Source: Bacteroidota bacterium (GTDB lineage Bacteria; Bacteroidota; Bacteroidia; Bacteroidales; VadinHA17). Taken from it: a stretch of 64,000 nucleotides of DNA. This document shows positions 54,595 through 63,001 of the stretch, piece by piece (positions within the stretch are counted from its first letter, which is position 1; the number at the start of each line of letters is the position of its first letter). The notes beneath the pieces are model-generated. The model was not told where the DNA came from and searched no databases. It saw only the letters and a program-made list of their open reading frames with translations. The position numbers and the translations under genes are program-made. The stretch spans positions 1 to 64,000 of the forward strand of contig DSCJ01000025.1 of NCBI GenBank assembly GCA_011049175.1, written 5' to 3'.

Positions 54595-57500
54595 ATGAGT
54601 GAAAAGATATTAAAAGCCCTGATGCAACTTTTCGCGATCATCGCACGTCCGGAAAGCAATACACTGGACAGGAGATCGGTCGTCGAATCGCTACTGAAAC
54701 GACAGCTCAACCAGGAACTGGTAAAAGAATACCTGATGGTATTTGACGGCTATTACAGCATCCATCAGGACCGTCAGAAAGAAAAAGACAAGAGAAAACA
54801 CCGGATCAGTTCCAGTTCGGTGCGTGTACTGAAGATCTGCACTGAGATTAATGACGAACTCACCACCCGGCAGAAGATCATCGTTCTGTTTCAGTTACTC
54901 GAGTTTTCCAAATCAGACGGCGATACCGTAACCGATCAGGAACTGGAGTTCATCAAAACCGTAGCCGAAACCTTCAACATACCCGAAGATGAATACATCA
55001 GGCTAAAAGGATTTGTGCTGTACCCTTTCGAACAGGTACCCAATTCATCACGGGTAATGCTGATCGACAACAACAAGAAATTCACGCATCCCAAGGTGAA
55101 GCATATTTATGCTGAATCGATCCAGGGGCAGATCAGGATCCTGAATGTGGAGATCGCCAACATGTATCTGGTAAGGTATATAGGGCAGAGCGAACTGTAT
55201 ATGAACGGGCAGTTGATTCAGCAGGACAAGGTATATGTATTCAATACCGGGTCGTCGATCCGCGATCCAAAAAGCAAACCCATTTACTACGGGGATGTGA
55301 TCAGCCAGTTTGTTGCCGAACTGCAGGAATCGAGGATTGTATACGAAGCCAGGGAGATAGAATATCATTTCAATGAAGGCAAGGTGGGTTTACACCGCAT
55401 GAGTTTTGAGGCCGAATCGGGACGTCTGATCGGGATTATGGGAGCCAGCGGAGCAGGTAAATCGACCCTGCTGAATGTACTGAACGGCAGCAACCACCCT
55501 TCAAATGGCCAGGTGATTATCAACGGCATGGACATTCACAGGGAAAAAGAAAAGGTGGAAGGCCTCATCGGGTTCGTGTCGCAGGATGATCTGCTGATCG
55601 AGGAACTTACCGTTTACCAGAACCTGTATTACAATGCCCGATTGTGCTTCGACAATTATACGGAAGAAGAACTGGTGGAAGCGGTTGTCAGGGTGCTGCA
55701 AAACCTAGGCCTTTATGAAATCAAAGACATACAGGTTGGCACTCCTCTTAATAAAAAGATCAGCGGTGGACAGCGAAAAAGGCTGAATATTGCCCTGGAA
55801 CTGATCAGGGAGCCGGCGGTTCTGTTCCTCGACGAGCCCACCTCGGGATTGTCAAGCCGGGATTCGGAGAATATCATGGACCTGCTGAAGGAACTGACGC
55901 TGAAAGGGAAACTGGTATTCGTCGTGATCCACCAGCCTTCGTCGGATATATTCAAAATGTTCGACAAGCTGCTGATTCTTGACACCGGCGGTTACCTGAT
56001 TTACGACGGCGATCCCATCGAATCGATCATTTATTTCAAGTCGAGAATCCATCACGCCAACTGGAATGAGAGCGAATGCCACGTGTGCGGGAATGTCAAT
56101 CCGGAACAGATATTCAACATTGTAGAAGCCAATGTGCTGGATGAATACGGCAAAGTGACCCCCACCCGTAAAATCAGCCCGGAGGAATGGAATGAGTATT
56201 ACCAGGAGTTTGTGAAAAACACCCGGAAAAAACTGAAACCGTCTACCGATGTTCCGAAAATATCTTTCAAAATACCCAACAAATTAAAGCAGTTCAGGGT
56301 ATTTGTCCAGCGCGATATTCTTTCGAAACTGGCCAATGTGCAATACCTGTCCATTACTTTTCTGGAAGCCCCGGTGCTGGCACTGCTGCTCTCGTTTCTT
56401 ATCAAGTATTACGATGTGGGGGCAGGGAACGAATACGGATATACCCTGTTCAATAACAGCAATATCCCGGTATACCTTTTTATGGGGGTGATCATTGCCA
56501 TTTTCATGGGTCTGAGCGTGAGTGCGGAAGAAATCATCAAAGACCGGAAAATCCTGAAACGGGAAGCGTTTCTGAATTTGAGCTGGGGAAGTTATGTCAT
56601 GTCGAAGGTAACCGTCCAGTTTGCCATTTCGGCCATTCAGGCACTGACCTTTGTATTGATAGGGAACAGCATCATCGAGATCAGGGGCATGTACTGGCAA
56701 TACTGGCTCATCTTATTCAGTTGCTGGGCTTCGGCCAATATGATGGGCATGGTCATATCCGACAGTTTCAAGACGGTGGTGACCATTTACATCCTGATCC
56801 CCTTTCTGGTCATTCCCCAGATTATCCTGAGCGGGATTATTGTTAAGTATGAGAAGCTGAACCCGCTGATTTCCAATCCTAAGACTATTCCCTGGTACGG
56901 AGAGCTGATCACCGCCCGCTGGGGTTATGAAGCCCTGGCCGTGTATCAGTTCAAGGAAAACGCTTTCGAAAGGAATTTCTATGACATTGACAAGATCAGA
57001 AGCAATGCCGATTTCAAAAAGCTTTACTGGAGTACCAGCATGGATAACAAGCTTGATAAGATTGGAATGAACATGGCCGGCAAGGAAAAGGAGGAAGTGT
57101 TGAAGAAAGACCTGAAGCTGGTAAGGAATGAAATTGGCAAGGAACTGGCCCGCAATCCCCATATCCCTTTCGGTTATATGGAACAGTTGTATCCTGACCG
57201 GATCACACCCGAAGTTCTGGATGCTGCCAGAACCTATATTGAAACCGTCAGGGTTTACAACCGGAAACGTTCCAATGCCGCCCTGCAACGGCGGGATGAA
57301 ATTATTCAGGATTTGATGGATCGCCTGGGCCGGGAAGGGTTCAATCAGTTGCAACGCAACCATAAAAATGACCAGCTAACCGAATTTGTTACCAATGCCA
57401 ACGAAACCAGCCGGATTATCGAATACAAGGACGACCTGATCCAGAAAATGGATCCCATCTATATGGATCCGGAACATCCCTTTATCAAAGCCCATTTTTA

Positions 57501-57684
57501 TGCCCCGCAGAAAAGGTTTTTAGGATATACCGTCGACACCTTCTGGATGAACCTGGTCGTGATCTGGGTAATGACCGCGATTTTCCTCATCGCATTGTAT
57601 TACCGGTGGCTGAAAAAGTTCCTCGATTTCGCGGAACGGTTAAGCAGCCGGTTCTCCAGCCGGGAAGAAGCTGAGGAAAACTAA
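54595..57684 (+). CDS. ABCG-type transporter with TerB-like N-terminal region
   Basis: A 1029-residue fused exporter. Residues 1-145 are helical and TerB-like (LFQLLEFSKSDGDTVTDQELEFIKTVAETFNI). Residues 150-245 form a beta-rich region like an FHA or sensor domain. The ATPase domain has Walker A GASGAGKST (283-291), the signature ISGGQRKRL (389-397) and Walker B VLFLDEPTSG (409-418). The permease follows, with about six helices (first near 575, last near 985) and a long coiled soluble insert at about 780-965. ABC-2/ABCG arrangement. Substrate unknown; it is probably a dimer in the inner membrane. Confidence 0.88.
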   Translation: MSEKILKALMQLFAIIARPESNTLDRRSVVESLLKRQLNQELVKEYLMVFDGYYSIHQDRQKEKDKRKHRISSSSVRVLKICTEINDELTTRQKIIVLFQLLEFSKSDGDTVTDQELEFIKTVAETFNIPEDEYIRLKGFVLYPFEQVPNSSRVMLIDNNKKFTHPKVKHIYAESIQGQIRILNVEIANMYLVRYIGQSELYMNGQLIQQDKVYVFNTGSSIRDPKSKPIYYGDVISQFVAELQESRIVYEAREIEYHFNEGKVGLHRMSFEAESGRLIGIMGASGAGKSTLLNVLNGSNHPSNGQVIINGMDIHREKEKVEGLIGFVSQDDLLIEELTVYQNLYYNARLCFDNYTEEELVEAVVRVLQNLGLYEIKDIQVGTPLNKKISGGQRKRLNIALELIREPAVLFLDEPTSGLSSRDSENIMDLLKELTLKGKLVFVVIHQPSSDIFKMFDKLLILDTGGYLIYDGDPIESIIYFKSRIHHANWNESECHVCGNVNPEQIFNIVEANVLDEYGKVTPTRKISPEEWNEYYQEFVKNTRKKLKPSTDVPKISFKIPNKLKQFRVFVQRDILSKLANVQYLSITFLEAPVLALLLSFLIKYYDVGAGNEYGYTLFNNSNIPVYLFMGVIIAIFMGLSVSAEEIIKDRKILKREAFLNLSWGSYVMSKVTVQFAISAIQALTFVLIGNSIIEIRGMYWQYWLILFSCWASANMMGMVISDSFKTVVTIYILIPFLVIPQIILSGIIVKYEKLNPLISNPKTIPWYGELITARWGYEALAVYQFKENAFERNFYDIDKIRSNADFKKLYWSTSMDNKLDKIGMNMAGKEKEEVLKKDLKLVRNEIGKELARNPHIPFGYMEQLYPDRITPEVLDAARTYIETVRVYNRKRSNAALQRRDEIIQDLMDRLGREGFNQLQRNHKNDQLTEFVTNANETSRIIEYKDDLIQKMDPIYMDPEHPFIKAHFYAPQKRFLGYTVDTFWMNLVVIWVMTAIFLIALYYRWLKKFLDFAERLSSRFSSREEAEEN

Positions 57685-57731
57685 AAATGCATCATGGGAC
57701 AGGGGAACCTGAATCAGGATTAAAAAGAAAA

Positions 57732-57762
57732 AGGCTGCCCTTTTGAGACAGCCTCCTTTTTT
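57732..57762. terminator. Terminator between the ABC gene and the siaC gene
   Basis: AGGCTG at 57732-57737 pairs with CAGCCT at 57749-57754, followed by CCTTTTTT on the plus strand and by TTTTTC on the minus. It should serve both convergent genes. Confidence 0.7.
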
Positions 57763-57786
57763 CCCGGCATCACCGGGGGGATATCA

Positions 57787-58173
57787 TTATTCCACAATCT
57801 CTATCATTTTAAAAGGTATACGAATGATCGACTCATAATCCTCTCCGGCTTCGAGCATATCCTCATCGTCTTCCTCATAGTACCAGTTGATCTCCACTTC
57901 GTTTTTGGCCTTGTGAATGGCCTCCAGTTTTTTGAAAACATCCAGGATGCATTTGGAGGAGCTCGTATTGAAGTATTCAAGTTGGATGTTCACCACCGTT
58001 TTATCCAGCGGATTTTTCTTGTATTCTTCCAGCCAGTCCACCAAAGGTTTGTAAAACTCAATGGAATTTTCAGGAATGGATCTCCCTTTGATCTCGATAA
58101 TTCCCTCTTCCGCATTGAACTTTACCGACGGAGTCTTAGGTGTTCCCTCAATGTTAATTGGTTCCAGTTCCAT
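57787..58173 (-). CDS. SiaC-family regulatory phosphoprotein (DUF1987)
   Basis: A 128-residue protein of the SiaC/DUF1987 family, a STAS-like fold that is phosphorylated by SiaB. The phosphorylation site is expected at T70 in the segment YFNTSSSKCILD, which matches the SiaC motif of Pseudomonas. It is transcribed after the SiaB-like kinase with a 25-base gap. In Pseudomonas the pair regulates a diguanylate cyclase; no SiaA or SiaD gene is adjacent here, so the output is unknown. Confidence 0.9.
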   Translation of the reverse strand: MELEPINIEGTPKTPSVKFNAEEGIIEIKGRSIPENSIEFYKPLVDWLEEYKKNPLDKTVVNIQLEYFNTSSSKCILDVFKKLEAIHKAKNEVEINWYYEEDDEDMLEAGEDYESIIRIPFKMIEIVE

Positions 58174-58198
58174 ATGTGATGCAATTTATTATTTTATT

Positions 58199-58786
58199 TT
58201 ATGATGATTTTTCAGAGACAAAAACATCCAGGTTGAAAAAATAGTAATCATTATTGAAATTATGAAAAACATAATTCAGTTTATTGCCTGTTTTGCGGGC
58301 AATATCCACCAGGCCGAGCCCTCCTCCTCCCTTGTCTGATATTTTCTGATGATTCAGTATAAATTTGTACATGTCTTTCAGCTCTTCCCTGGAAAGTGAA
58401 TTGATCTTGTCAATCTTGTCTTTCAGGTATTTGATTTTTTCCGACCTGATAAAATTCCCGGTGGCAATCTTATAGGAATCGTCTACCCTGGAAACCACCA
58501 GCACACCGAACCTGCTTTCGTATTCATCCCTGTAATCCTCGGGCAGATCATCTATGTGATGATACAGGTTTTGAAGGCTTTCTACCAGCACATTGTAAAC
58601 CTTCTTCCTGAGCTTGACATCTTCATTGTACTCCTGAAGTTTGCCCTCCACAACATCCAGGGCATGGTTGATGATTTCCGTGGTAATACTGCCCTTATAT
58701 GAAAGAAGCACATGCCCCCCGTCCAATTCCTTGAAGAAATCGTCAACATTGAAGCCCATCTCAGGATGTTGTTGTTCCTTGCTCAA
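58199..58786 (-). CDS. SiaB-family protein kinase (DUF6272)
   Basis: A 195-residue GHKL-type protein kinase, partner of SiaC. N-terminal FKELDGGHVLLSYKGSIT is the SiaB start. The N-box is LVESLQNLYHH, and the ATP lid/G-box is GGGGLGLVDIARKTGN. The start is taken as TTG at 58786; an ATG nine codons in (58759) would give 186 residues and also keeps every motif. It and SiaC form a two-gene operon; a 182-base spacer without recognisable genes separates it from the RlmL-like gene. Confidence 0.9.
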   Translation of the reverse strand: MSKEQQHPEMGFNVDDFFKELDGGHVLLSYKGSITTEIINHALDVVEGKLQEYNEDVKLRKKVYNVLVESLQNLYHHIDDLPEDYRDEYESRFGVLVVSRVDDSYKIATGNFIRSEKIKYLKDKIDKINSLSREELKDMYKFILNHQKISDKGGGGLGLVDIARKTGNKLNYVFHNFNNDYYFFNLDVFVSEKSS

Positions 58787-58968
58787 TGTAAAAGTATAGA
58801 AAATAAATCATTAACTGAACAAATATAAAAAGAATTCCAACTTATCAGAGTGCACCTTTTCACCCGTTGCCATTTGCTGTCATTTTTTTTCTATCTGTTC
58901 TTCCCGGTATCCGCTTTTATTCTGTGACCGGCAACGTTCCGCAAAGGTTGCTTCAGATATTTGGTTTT

Positions 58969-60213
58969 TTACGAAAGTTTGGAACTTTTTGACGAACCGG
59001 TATCATTCCCGGAGCCGTTATTTCCCGATTTCCGTGTCCCCGGATACAGATCATAACCGTAAAAATAACTTTCCAGCGGTCCGTTATACAGGGTAAAGCG
59101 CCTGGTGGTTTTCAGTCCCAGTGCGTTGAGTGCTTCCCGGTTCGATGAAAAGATCCAGGCTCTGTAACCTGTAAATTTATGCTTGAGAACATTTCCCACC
59201 TCCGAGTAAAAACTGAGCTGGTCGTTCATCTTCAGCCTTTCACCGTAAGGAGGATTCATAATGATTGTGCCTTCGGGAGCGGGTTTAACCAGTCCGTCAA
59301 AAGGTTTATGAGCAAGCCTGATGTGTCTTCGCAGGCCGGCCCGTTCTGCATTCCGTGCGGTAATATCAATGGCGGCTGCGGAAATATCCCCTCCCAGCAG
59401 GAGGGGTGCTTCGTGTATTTCATTCTCATGGGCCCTGTTCACCACTTCGCGCCAGAGATCCGGGTTATGATTCTTCCATTTCTCGAAGGCAAATGCCCTG
59501 CGCCTGTAACCGGGGGGAATATTCATGGCCAGACGGGCAGCTTCCAGCAGGATGGTTCCCGATCCGCACATCGGATCAATGAACGGCGTACGCCGGTCCC
59601 AGCCCGAAAACATTACCAGAGCAGAGGCAAGCACCTCATTCAGGGGAGCATCCACCTGTTCGGCACGATACCCACGCTGGTGCAGCGACTCCCCCGAGCT
59701 GTCGAGCGACACCACGGCTCTGTCTTCCAGCATCAGGATATGTATCCGGATATCCGGATTTTCCAGGTCCACATCGGGCCGCTGACCCGTCAGTTCCCTG
59801 AAACGGTCGGCCACGGCATCCTTGGCCAGCAAGGCCGCGTACCGGGTATTGCGAAATATCTGCGACGAACCCACCACATCCACGCGCAGGGACTGGTGGT
59901 AACTCATTATTCTTTCCCAGGGATACTGCCTGATCAAACCGTAAAATGTTTCGCGTGAACCGGCCGGACCCGAACAGAGGGTTCTGAGTACCCGCACCGC
60001 CGTATTCAACTGATAATTGGCCCTGTACAATCCGGCCATATCTCCCCTGAAAGAGACGGCCCGGTGCAGGATACGCACAGGTTTCCCGGTCAGCACACGT
60101 ATTTCTTTCGCCAGGAGTTCTTCCAGACCGTGAAAGGTCTTCACCACTACTTCGAACGACTCCCCGGTCGTCCCGGCTTTATTTCTGCCCACAGACAAAT
60201 GTTTTTTCGTCAT
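58969..60213 (-). CDS. THUMP-domain class I rRNA methyltransferase (RlmL/K N-half type)
   Basis: A 414-residue SAM-dependent RNA methyltransferase. A THUMP RNA-binding domain covers about 20-155 (VKTFHGLEELLAKEI). Then come the methyltransferase motifs FIDPMCGSGTILLEAA (SAM motif I) and IIMNPPYGERL (NPPY, for base amino-group methylation). This resembles the m2G2445 half of RlmL. The C-terminal tail is Ser/Gly/Asn-rich. The ATG at 60213 lies inside the 3' end of the NadR-like gene (35-base overlap). Confidence 0.9.
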   Translation of the reverse strand: MTKKHLSVGRNKAGTTGESFEVVVKTFHGLEELLAKEIRVLTGKPVRILHRAVSFRGDMAGLYRANYQLNTAVRVLRTLCSGPAGSRETFYGLIRQYPWERIMSYHQSLRVDVVGSSQIFRNTRYAALLAKDAVADRFRELTGQRPDVDLENPDIRIHILMLEDRAVVSLDSSGESLHQRGYRAEQVDAPLNEVLASALVMFSGWDRRTPFIDPMCGSGTILLEAARLAMNIPPGYRRRAFAFEKWKNHNPDLWREVVNRAHENEIHEAPLLLGGDISAAAIDITARNAERAGLRRHIRLAHKPFDGLVKPAPEGTIIMNPPYGERLKMNDQLSFYSEVGNVLKHKFTGYRAWIFSSNREALNALGLKTTRRFTLYNGPLESYFYGYDLYPGTRKSGNNGSGNDTGSSKSSKLS

Positions 60214-60757
60214 TGAAAAACTGTTGAAGTATCGTACAGGCATTTTTCAGCCTTTCCTCTCCGTACCCGGTTACCGGTTGCCAGGGTAACTTCAGGGCAT
60301 CCAGTTCCTTCTTGTATAGCCCCGACAGGTATTCGCGTCTGGCTCCCGGATTTTCCCTGAGGGGGTCGGGTATCCAGGGAATATCGGTCTCGCAGAGCAA
60401 ATACAGGTCGATCTCCCGTTTCCTGAGTGCTTCTTCGAGCCAGTGAGGTTCTCGTTTGAACACTTCCCGGAACCACACCCTGGTAATGATCAGATAGGTA
60501 TCCAGAAAAAGATATCCCCTGGCTGCTTCCAAATATTCTGCAGGCTGTTCCCGTTGTTTCCGGGCAATCCGTTCCACATCTTCGTACCGGTAGGGTTGTT
60601 TCAGGTTCCCGACATATTCCCGGGCGAATTCGGGGATCCAGACTGTTCCGGCCATCCTGGCCAGATCTTTTGCCAGGGTGGTTTTTCCGGTTGATTCGGC
60701 GCCGGTGATCACCACTTTCTTTACACCTTGTTCTGTTGCAGAAGATCCTTTTTCCAT
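60179..60757 (-). CDS. NadR-like nicotinamide riboside kinase / AAA family ATPase
   Basis: A 192-residue P-loop kinase. Walker A GAESTGKTT is at 19-27, with FAREYV (about 43-48) and LFLDTYLIITRVWF after it, as in the ribosylnicotinamide kinase domain of NadR. No adenylyltransferase or repressor part is present. Overlap of 37 bases with pnuC implies joint translation; together they would take up nicotinamide riboside and trap it as NMN. The NMN adenylyltransferase must be elsewhere. Confidence 0.9.
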   Translation of the reverse strand: MEKGSSATEQGVKKVVITGAESTGKTTLAKDLARMAGTVWIPEFAREYVGNLKQPYRYEDVERIARKQREQPAEYLEAARGYLFLDTYLIITRVWFREVFKREPHWLEEALRKREIDLYLLCETDIPWIPDPLRENPGARREYLSGLYKKELDALKLPWQPVTGYGEERLKNACTILQQFFNDEKTFVCGQK

Positions 60758-61320
60758 TCAACATATCCTTTTACAGCCATCAGGGTATAAACGGCAAACA
60801 AACCCACTGTGGGATAAAGACCCTTATAAACATACAGACCCATCGACACAGCATCGACTACAACCCATATCAGCCAGTGCTCCAACAATTTTCTGGCCAG
60901 CATCCAGGTGGCAGTAATGCTGGCTGCCGTGGTAAAAGCATCCCACCGGGGAACATCCGAATCGGTAAAACGCTCGAGTACCCATGCCATCAGAACAAAA
61001 AGAACCAGGGTAATGATGAGCAGCACCACCCATTGCCGGCGGGAAGTGCGACTTACAGGCAGTTCGTCGGACCGGTTACCAGAGGCTCCGTGCAACCAGT
61101 GGTACCACCCGTAAATACTGACCACCAGGTAGTACCCCTGCAATCCCATATCGGCATAAAACTTCGATACAAAGAACACATAGATGTATACCGACGAGGT
61201 AAAGATGCCCAGTGGCCAGAGCCAGATGTTCTGCCTGATGGAAAAATACAGGTAGATCAATCCGGTAACCGCACCGAATATCTCAATAACCAGGTTCAGA
61301 TGATGGATAATCCAGTCCAT
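60721..61320 (-). CDS. pnuC: PnuC-family nicotinamide riboside transporter
   Basis: A 199-residue membrane protein with about seven helices, of the PnuC family. Trp/Tyr-rich substrate-binding motifs are visible: NIWLWPLGIFTSSVYIYVFF and GYYLVVSIYGWYHWL, then EHWLIWVVVDAVSMGLYVYKG. Facilitated diffusion of a vitamin nucleoside is expected. Bacteroidota PnuC homologues can also carry thiamine (PnuT) when beside a thiamine kinase; the overlapping NadR-like kinase here favours nicotinamide riboside. Confidence 0.92.
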   Translation of the reverse strand: MDWIIHHLNLVIEIFGAVTGLIYLYFSIRQNIWLWPLGIFTSSVYIYVFFVSKFYADMGLQGYYLVVSIYGWYHWLHGASGNRSDELPVSRTSRRQWVVLLIITLVLFVLMAWVLERFTDSDVPRWDAFTTAASITATWMLARKLLEHWLIWVVVDAVSMGLYVYKGLYPTVGLFAVYTLMAVKGYVEWKKDLLQQNKV

Positions 61321-61343
61321 GATCCCTGTCAGCCCCAGCCGGC

Positions 61344-62948
61344 TTAATTTCCGAGGAGAATCCGGGAAAACAGTTCATTATCCTGGAACAGGTCCACTGC
61401 CTTGGCAAGGGTAGGATCCACCTGGTTCACCACACGGAAATATTCGGTGGTATCCCACAGGTCGCGGGCAATCAGCGCTTTCATTAAAAGACCTATCAGT
61501 TCCCGCGACTGATCAATCTGTTCCCGGTCACGGGGCAATCCGTCCTTTTCCGCATAACTCACCAGATTTTCCATCATCTCCTCACCCACCCGGAAATTGC
61601 GATCGAATTTCTCAAAATCAGGATATTGTTTCCTCAGGCTTTTGCGGTGGGTATCAATATAATCAAGGATGAAGCGATTGAGTATTCCCCGCTGGATCAG
61701 GTCGCGGTAATAATCGGAAAATCCAACGGTATCGGCAGGAACAAAAATATCGGGCATAATCCCCCCTCCCCCGTACACTTTTCTGCCCGACTTCAGGGTT
61801 TGAAACATTAACGAATCGGGCAATGAAATGCTGTCGGCATGAAGATATTCACCCCGGGTGTAACGTGAGTAGAGCTCCGAGAGGTATGCATCGAATCCGT
61901 TGTCATAGGGTTTTTGAATAGAACGCCCGGTAGGAGTATAATACCGTGCTACCGTCAGCCGCATCATCGAACCGTCGGGCAGGGCGAACAATCTTTGCAC
62001 CAGTCCTTTGCCAAACGATCTACGGCCCAGAATGATTCCCCTGTCCCAGTCCTGGAACGCTCCGGCCATAATTTCGCTGGCAGAGGCTGAACCCTCATCG
62101 AGCATTACCACCACCCGGGTATCTGTCAGGCTACCCCCCCTGGTGGTAAAATAGTCCTTCCTGGGTGTATTCAGCCCTTCCATGTACAGAACCAGCCGTC
62201 TCTCAGGGAAAAACCGGTCGAGCAGATCCACTGCCACTTCCATCACACCGCCTCCGTTGCCCCGCAGATCGATCACAAGATCCTGCATACCTTTTTCAAT
62301 CATTTCATCAACCGCATCATCAAATTCATCTGCCGTGGTAATGGAGAAACGGTTCAATTTGACATATCCCACCCGTTTATTCACCATATAGGCGGCATCC
62401 AGGCTGTATATCGGAATCTTGTCGCGAGTAATGGTAAAATGGATGGGTTCATCCACTCCCCTTCGTAAAACGGTCACTACCACCTGGGTTCCTTTTTCTC
62501 CCATCAGCCGGTCCTGTACATCGGTGGTGCTGATGCCCACACCGGCAACCTGTTCGTAATCAATCTCGATGATCCGGTCGCCTGCCCGCATACCCACCTT
62601 TTCCGAGGGCCCTCCCGGAATGGGGGATATGACGAGTATGGTATCGTACAGTACATTGAACTGTATCCCGATGCCCTCGAAATTCCCCGACAGTTCATCA
62701 TTCATCCGGCGTACTTCATCGGAAGGAATGTACACCGAATGTGGATCGAGGTCTTTCAGCATTTCCATGATGGCCGTCTCAACCAGCTTCTCCTCGTTGA
62801 CCGAATCCACATAATAGCTGCTTACCAGATTCAGCACCCGGTTGAGCTTGAACGCCTGCTCACTGAACATCTGAGCCTGGACAAGACCCGGCAGCCACAG
62901 CAACAGCACCCATCCCCCCCATCGTGATAATTCCCTGTTAATCTTCAT
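61344..62948 (-). CDS. S41 family C-terminal processing peptidase with PDZ domain
   Basis: A 534-residue exported protease. The signal peptide ends around VQAQ (25). The domain order is helical N-terminal region, PDZ (about 90-175: SGNFEGIGIQFNV and GGPSEKVGMRAGDRIIEID), then the peptidase core with catalytic Ser in EGSASASEIMAGA and Lys in RSFGKGLVQ. VIDLRGNGGG is the family motif. It cleaves unstructured C-termini in the periplasm. It lies 23 bases before pnuC and may be co-transcribed with it. Confidence 0.94.
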   Translation of the reverse strand: MKINRELSRWGGWVLLLWLPGLVQAQMFSEQAFKLNRVLNLVSSYYVDSVNEEKLVETAIMEMLKDLDPHSVYIPSDEVRRMNDELSGNFEGIGIQFNVLYDTILVISPIPGGPSEKVGMRAGDRIIEIDYEQVAGVGISTTDVQDRLMGEKGTQVVVTVLRRGVDEPIHFTITRDKIPIYSLDAAYMVNKRVGYVKLNRFSITTADEFDDAVDEMIEKGMQDLVIDLRGNGGGVMEVAVDLLDRFFPERRLVLYMEGLNTPRKDYFTTRGGSLTDTRVVVMLDEGSASASEIMAGAFQDWDRGIILGRRSFGKGLVQRLFALPDGSMMRLTVARYYTPTGRSIQKPYDNGFDAYLSELYSRYTRGEYLHADSISLPDSLMFQTLKSGRKVYGGGGIMPDIFVPADTVGFSDYYRDLIQRGILNRFILDYIDTHRKSLRKQYPDFEKFDRNFRVGEEMMENLVSYAEKDGLPRDREQIDQSRELIGLLMKALIARDLWDTTEYFRVVNQVDPTLAKAVDLFQDNELFSRILLGN

Positions 62949-63001
62949 TTTTTTATTGCATTTACCTTATGAATATATACCCTGTGTATCCTCTTTCCTG
63001 T

